A stretch of 64,000 bases of DNA, taken from positions 682,001 to 746,000 of the forward strand of contig JAPEUQ010000015.1 in assembly GCA_027946365.1 (NCBI GenBank), read 5' to 3'. Source of the stretch: Kalmusia sp. IMI 367209. Taxonomy: Eukaryota; Ascomycota; Dothideomycetes; Pleosporales; Didymosphaeriaceae. Position numbers and translations under genes: made by a program. A model generated the notes under the pieces. That model was not told where the DNA came from and made no database searches. It saw only the letters and a program-made list of their open reading frames with translations. Below are positions 58,832-64,000 of this stretch, one piece after another (the stretch's first letter is position 1; each line of letters starts with the position of its first letter).

Positions 58832-59816
58832 AGCCTTAGCACTAGCACAGTGATGTGATAAGTGCTTTATGCCAGTTTGGTGAAATGTAGACTCTGAAAG
58901 TATGGAAAGGTGATAGCTTTTGTGGAATGGAACCGGGGTCATTTTAAATGGCTTGCGAGGTTGTGTTACCCTACATTGGACCAACCACAGAGAGCTGCGC
59001 GTTCCTGTGAAGCAACGTCTACGGCGCCCAATAGATTTCCGTGGGGAACGTTATTTGCAGAGCCGCAGACCACGACCTACAAAGCCTCGGGCGGAAGCGG
59101 CAATGTTCCCGCGCGAGTGTCTCAAGATAAGTTTGCCTTGTATCGCTTAGGCAAGTGACCAATAGCGCAAATCCTGCATCGCAACTTGCGAGTGCACAAG
59201 ATTCGGAAAGAGATATCTGCAGTCGTGCCACGGTATAGCATTCGCCAGCTCATGTTTGTGCTACGATGTCGATGGTCTGGAGCGCCATGGTGGCCGAATA
59301 ACTGTTCGAGCGGAAGCGAAGCGAGTCTCCCAGAGCGCGAAGTATGCAGTCTTGTACGCATGTGCAAGGATATTTGCACCAATCACCCAATTGCGCATCG
59401 AACGCTTCATGCTATCTAGGAAAGTGAACATCATTGCGAATCTTGAAGCGATGTAGATCTAGATTTGGTCAAGGGAGGCACACCGCGAGGCCCCCTCTCA
59501 GTGGAAAGGCACATAAAGCACAACTTGGCCGCTTAAATACAGTTGCGTGCCCTAAGTCTCACAGTACTTAAAACCAAGTTTGCAAGCTCTTTATCTCTGC
59601 TACGCACGATTTCTCTCGACATCTGCTCGACAGCTACGATACCAAGACAAAGGTTGGTAGACATCTCTTCTATGTCATGTATCTTAGAAAAATTTAGCCG
59701 TCTTAATTCCAAACTTTTGGTTTAATCATGGAGAGTGACCTTCTAAATAGAACGACGGAAGTAGTCGAAGGGACAACCGTCAACAATCCAGTCGTGCCGA
59801 TTTTTGCTTTGGAGCC
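58832..59816. other. Intergenic between ankyrin gene 2 and copy D
   Basis: About 985 bp that must contain promoters for both genes. Only short ORFs without recognised similarity. The sequence before copy D has AT-rich TTAAATA-like boxes (near 59534). Confidence 0.45.
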
Positions 59817-59981
59817 ATGTCTTCTAGTCAATCTCCCACGTTCGAAGTGGCTGAGATCGTATTGGCAACGGTTTCGGCTTATGTTGCAGCGATCGGTATC
59901 GGTGTCATGGTTTTAATCCACTGGAGGAAGTTGAGAGGGCATCGTCAAATTGTTGAAGGGGTATACGAGCTGGAGGGGTAG
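59817..59981 (+). CDS. Small single-pass membrane protein, copy D (divergent)
   Basis: 54 residues from ATG 59817: MSSSQSPTFEVAEIVLATVS, then a hydrophobic helix (AYVAAIGIGVMVLI), the basic stretch HWRKLRGHRQ and VYELEG, then TAG at 59979. It aligns with copies A and C through TFE, the helix and the ELE core, but stops where they continue with AQLPE; the bases after the stop (Gln-Arg-Glu-Val) still resemble that tail, so the stop may be a later mutation. A competing frame from ATG 59728 gives 62 residues without a helix. There is no adjacent ankyrin gene on its right side. Confidence 0.5.
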   Translation: MSSSQSPTFEVAEIVLATVSAYVAAIGIGVMVLIHWRKLRGHRQIVEGVYELEG

Positions 59982-60501
59982 CAACGTGAGGTGAGCTGCC
60001 CGTTCCCATTAAATTGCGCTGAATATTCCACACTGGTGTCTCATAACAGCTAAAGTCAACGGGCATCTGATGATTTATAGTACGGGAAATGGATTGCGAT
60101 ATTTGATGAGCCGTATGGTGTTCTTTTATGTTTGCATGTTACTAGAGAACGGATCGTCCACGGGTGATTCTGTGTAAGGTAGCTTTCTCTGGCATAGCCA
60201 TTGTTTGAAGGCTGGCAAGGAATCCTGTTTGTGTGAACAAATTATTATGAGCAAGTGATGACCATTTTAATTTCCATGTGGGAGGCCTGCTTGCAAATGG
60301 TGTCTGACGAGGAATGACATCGGCTGCTGAGAGTTGACGCGACGCTCGGACCACGGCAGGGATGACATCACTAGCTAAAGTGCGACAACGCGAAGCAGGA
60401 ACGCACGCATCAGCCTGGCCTTATGTACCGCAGCCTTCGCCATGTCGCCCAGCCACCGGTAACACTCTAGCCTGCTCAATCACCGCCCACCTCCCCAGCA
60501 A
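59982..60501. other. Intergenic, promoter of the PTEN gene
   Basis: About 520 bp. The last ~100 bp are C-rich, as in other 5' leaders here. No gene supported. Confidence 0.5.
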
Positions 60502-62392
60502 ATGGTCAGTATGCGCGTGCTGGACGCTGCCCCACCGCTGACATACCCAGGCGTCGCTTCTTCGCCAGATCGTGGCGGGTCCGAGGGCCAGGCATCCAGA
60601 AGCCGGCCTTGATCTTTGCTACGTCACAGACAACAGTAAGTAATGAATTTGTATTCGATGTGTAGTAGCAATAGTGACCGTGGTCGCAGTCATCGCAACG
60701 TCGGGCCCCAGCGGCACCTACCCGCAGCGTGCCTACCGCAACCCCCTCGACTCACTCGTCAAGTTTCTCGACTCCAAGCACGGTGACAACTGGGCAATAT
60801 GGGAGTTTCGTGCCGAAGGGACGGGCTACCCTGATTCAGAGGTCTACAACCGCGTCTACCACTACCCGTTCCCCGACCACCATCCCCCACCCTTCGCCCT
60901 CATACCGAACATCATGGCATCTATGCGCAACTGGCTACACGAGAAGGAAGGGAGAGTCGTCGTGGTACACTGCAAAGCTGGAAAAGGAAGGTCTGGGACA
61001 GCAAGTTGCAGCTACCTGATTAGTGAAGAGGGATGGTCAGTTCAGAAAGCGCTGCAGAGGTTCACTGAGCGCAGAATGAGGCCCAACATGGGCAAAGGTG
61101 TCAGCATCCCGAGCCAGCTGCGGTGGATAGGATACGTGGATCGATGGGCGAAGCATGGCAAAATTTATGTCGAGCGACAGGTTGAAATTCTGGAGGTACA
61201 CTGTTGGGGGTTGAGGGACGGAGTCAAGATTCAGATAGAAGGCTTCGTGGAGGATGGCAAGCTGATCAAGAGGTTTCACACCTTCACTCGCGATGAGCGC
61301 GAGATTGTCAGAGGCGAAGTGAAGACTACGACCATGGCGCAGGCCGTGCAGGAAGTCATGTACAAAAATGGCCTAGGGCTTCCTGCCAGCAAAGCATCAA
61401 GCGCGAAAGAGAAGACCGAAGCAAAGGCTGAAACCCATGAAGAAGCTTTCAAGCGCGCCAACTACCCCTCTTTCGACGGAACCACAGCGAGTAAAGAGCA
61501 CGAAGTCGGCGACCCAGATACTGGCGACGTCGTGTTTCGCCCTAAGAAGCGTGTGGTCCTGCCTACCAATGACATCAACCTTGACGTCGAGCGTCGTAAT
61601 AAAGCCGCTTTCGATGTGACAATGGTGACCGCCGTTGCTCACGTCTGGTTCAATGCTTTCTTCGAAGGCAAGGGTCCCGAGCAAAACGGCGTTGCTGACG
61701 AGTCAGGCGTGTTCGAAATAAAATGGGATGCCATGGATGGAATCAAGGGATCCTCTAGGAAAGGAACCCAAGCGTTCGAGAAGATTGCCCTGGTATGGAA
61801 AGCCCTTCCATCCGAGGAAGGACGTCCGGGAATCGTGATCACGGAGCCGAAAGAGGGCGAAGAAGTGAAACAATCTTCGCCTGCCGACTGGAAGGGCCAG
61901 CTCCATGTAACCCCAAGCGAGGGCAAGGATATCGGCATGCGCATATCCAGCCCAACCGACTCGAATACCGACATTAGTAGGGCGAGTAGCGTCAAGAGCC
62001 AAACCCTAGACTATGTCCCTCACGTGCTCACCAAACCGGTCCGGAGCAGCGAAGATAGCGACACGAAGGGGGTAAAATCACATGGGCCAAACGGAGAAGA
62101 CACGATCGAAGAACCCAGTAGCGCCAGCGGGAGCGGAAGCGGGCCGGACACTGTCGCTTCCCCCGCATGGCCAGGCGGATCCGACGGTACATCCCCGAAC
62201 AAGGCGAATGAAGCTGTCGACGAGCGGGTGCCGTCTGCCGAGTCGCACACGAGCGGACTAGAAGGCGTAGTGAGTGGAGTGCAGCACATCTCCACGGACG
62301 ACCTTCCCGATGGTAGGCCCGAAGAGGAAATGAAAGACGCTAAGGAACATGGCTTGTTCCACCTGGGCAAGAAGAAGGTGATGAGCTCATGA
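60502..62392 (+). CDS. PTEN-type phosphatidylinositol 3-phosphate phosphatase (Tep1-like)
   Basis: Dual-specificity lipid phosphatase that removes the 3-phosphate of PIP3, opposing PI3-kinase. Exons 60502-60504 (just the ATG), 60551-60635, 60690-62392; 596 residues. The splicing restores the family start M-ASLLRQIVAGPRARHPE and YVTDN-IIATSGPSG. The catalytic loop HCKAGKGRSG puts Cys at 124 and Arg at 130, and the general-acid loop FPDHHPPP puts Asp at 92, the same numbers as in human PTEN. A C2-like domain follows (VEILEVHCWGLRDGVKIQIE), then a long acidic, disordered tail (from ~residue 410) that human PTEN lacks. The GTG at 60674, in frame just upstream, is not a start: it lies in the second intron. 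Confidence 0.93.
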
Positions 62393-63727
62393 GCCGATGC
62401 ATCTCATATCGATACCAGCGTTTAGATAGCCAGTTATAATCATGTTCCGGGGTTTTAATGGTAGGGTACATGGTGTTGCGAAGCGGTTTCGGGAGGATTT
62501 TGGTGCTTTGCCGCCATGGGTCGGCCGGTTGGGCGTATCAGGTCATCTTTGACGTGTGCTGCCATACCACTGTACTGCGCAGGAGCGTAGACAAAACGTT
62601 GGGACAGCTGGGTGGCAGAAACAGGGGGAACGGTCGACTTTGTACAACTCTTGTTCGAGTATACCAAATGGTCAGCGGGCTCTTCGGCGTTGGACAGACT
62701 GGCAACCATCAGGCCCTCTTCTGTACTGTTATAGGATCATGCTTCCCATGTATCGTCTGCGCTTCTGCGGGTCGTCAGCGTCGAAAGTGAGGCGAACGGT
62801 GGTTTGAATGTCTTGTCAGTAAAAGCGGTGAGGGCCGCCGGCTGAAGAGGGCTAGCGCACGCGCAGGCGTAGCCAGTCAGTGGAACACACGCTCGTTTGT
62901 GCTCCCACGAACTGGTCGCGTCGTGGGCCACGATGGCGGTAAGCGGTTAGGCAAAGATTCCCCGTGATCGGACTCCCGAAGCATACCGTTTGGGAATGTG
63001 GCCCAGCGAATGGGACTGACTCGAAAAGAAGGCTGTTACCATCCTATTCGTTCCGCCCGAGCATCCATGCGGCCCTGGGTTCGTTTAGCCTTGTATATTG
63101 ATGAGTATGTCCACCGTGTCGATGCATGACTGCACCGACGGTCGTGGCGCCCTGAATTCTATAAAGTGTCGATGGGGCCCTTCATCCAGACCGCGTATGA
63201 TTGATGCCTTGGGGTCCGTTCAGGCAGGTGAAGCGGCTTCCGAAGACGTATTGTCGAGCAGCCTGTCCTCCTGTCGGATAGAGCGAGTGGCGCGCTTTGG
63301 TTGCGGATAGGGTGGTGAGGCTGAGCATACCTTCCACCATAGCCATTGGTGAGACCTTCACCGGTCGTTGCAAGCTCTGGACTTCAGGCCTCATTGTCGC
63401 AATCTGTGTTGCATCAGGCCGATGAGCTCTGGTGACTACCCGTTTTTGAGCCGCTCGCCACTCTATTATTGCCGGCGCTGAGGATTCGACACAGAAGGCT
63501 AGCATCACCAGGCTGACCATCGCGGCTTGGTCCGGATTGGCTCTCTGCTACCTCCCTTGCGACGTTACGCATTTTAGGCAGTCTTTCTCAGCACATGTGC
63601 CTCACCGGCCGCGTTTACTCTACGGTCTATATAATCCACCTGTCAGAAGGCATATCGACCTCTTCGAAGTCAGCACGTTTTTCCAGGCAGCAACCTCGAC
63701 TATCCGACCACCCCTTAATACCACCAC
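62393..63727. other. Intergenic, promoter of the right-edge gene
   Basis: About 1.3 kb with no supported gene. A TATATAA box at 63628-63634 lies about 94 bp before the ATG of the next gene, in a good position for a TATA box. Confidence 0.45.
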
Positions 63728-64000
63728 ATGAACAAACAACATTCTTCTATCAAACCCAAGAATAAAGCTCCCGACAAACAGAAGCTTTCTTCCACCGGCT
63801 CGTCATCGCCAGTCTTGATACCAACGCCCTCATCAACTGAAGATCCCGAACCTGACGGCTCCGTAATCATGGAGCCAGGAGAGTCGAGCAAGGCTGTGGG
63901 GGAGGCCGCCAACCCCGCCGGGCAAGAGACACAAACACCAACCCCACCACCCGAGGAGGCCGGTGACAAAGATGCCAAGGCTAGCCTTGCCGATACGAAG
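63728..64000 (+). CDS. N-terminal fragment of a disordered protein, runs off the window
   Basis: ATG 63728 opens 91 codons without a stop up to the edge. The sequence is low-complexity, rich in Ser, Pro, Lys and Glu (MNKQHSSIKPKNKAPDKQ, TPTPPPEEAGDKDAK), typical of the disordered N-terminus of a longer protein. The TATA box upstream and the coding-like composition support a real gene. No family can be named from this part. Confidence 0.6.
   Translation, partial: MNKQHSSIKPKNKAPDKQKLSSTGSSSPVLIPTPSSTEDPEPDGSVIMEPGESSKAVGEAANPAGQETQTPTPPPEEAGDKDAKASLADTK

Noticed and set aside
60142..60354. 70-codon minus-strand ORF next to copy D, considered as a third ankyrin gene
   Set aside because: It has no ankyrin or Zn2Cys6 pattern and no continuing exons.

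Overview
The window is nuclear DNA of a filamentous ascomycete (Pezizomycotina). Evidence: nearly every gene is cut by 43-66 nt GT-AG introns with CTNAC-type branch points, and the content is typical of these fungi (assimilatory niaD/niiA, GH7 cellulase, chitin synthase, LYS1, JEN-type carboxylate transporter, NMD factor UPF2). A dothideomycete is my guess only; there is no rRNA or other phylogenetic marker. No tRNA, rRNA or CRISPR array was found. Exon borders below were placed by eye from splice sites, reading frame and family conservation.

Layout. 1-8.2 kb: nitrate assimilation. Nitrite reductase (3' part beyond the left edge) and nitrate reductase lie in tandem on the minus strand, each with its own promoter carrying NIT4/NirA-type and GATA sites. 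8.2-16 kb: a hypothetical gene, a mitochondrial IRC3-like helicase divergent from an Rrn5-like SANT protein, and a secreted M28 peptidase. 16.7-28 kb: GH7 endoglucanase, JEN-type transporter, LYS1 divergent from a SulP transporter. 28.8-45 kb: F-box-like protein, secreted carboxylesterase, UPF2, chitin synthase and L-2-hydroxyglutarate dehydrogenase. 60.5-64 kb: a PTEN phosphatase and the start of a disordered protein.

The unusual part is 45.5-60 kb. Two paralogous minus-strand genes encode Zn2Cys6-ankyrin fusion proteins (one with a frameshift), and four plus-strand copies of a tiny single-pass membrane protein (two apparently intact, two short or decayed) are interspersed with them. I recognise no described system like this. 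A 5981-bp hAT transposon (49094-55074) has inserted into the array, with a 17-bp terminal inverted repeat and a perfect 8-bp target duplication. Besides a degraded transposase with RIP-like stops, it carries two cargo genes in divergent orientation: a three-exon histone H3 variant with an altered tail around K9 and K27, and an unknown protein with a very acidic C-terminus. A TTATCAC motif recurs in most introns of the element, and its ends are built of telomere-like repeats.

Genes that plausibly work together: niaD and niiA reduce nitrate to ammonium; the GH7 enzyme, carboxylesterase, M28 peptidase and JEN transporter fit saprotrophic or plant-associated nutrition. The remainder is housekeeping.
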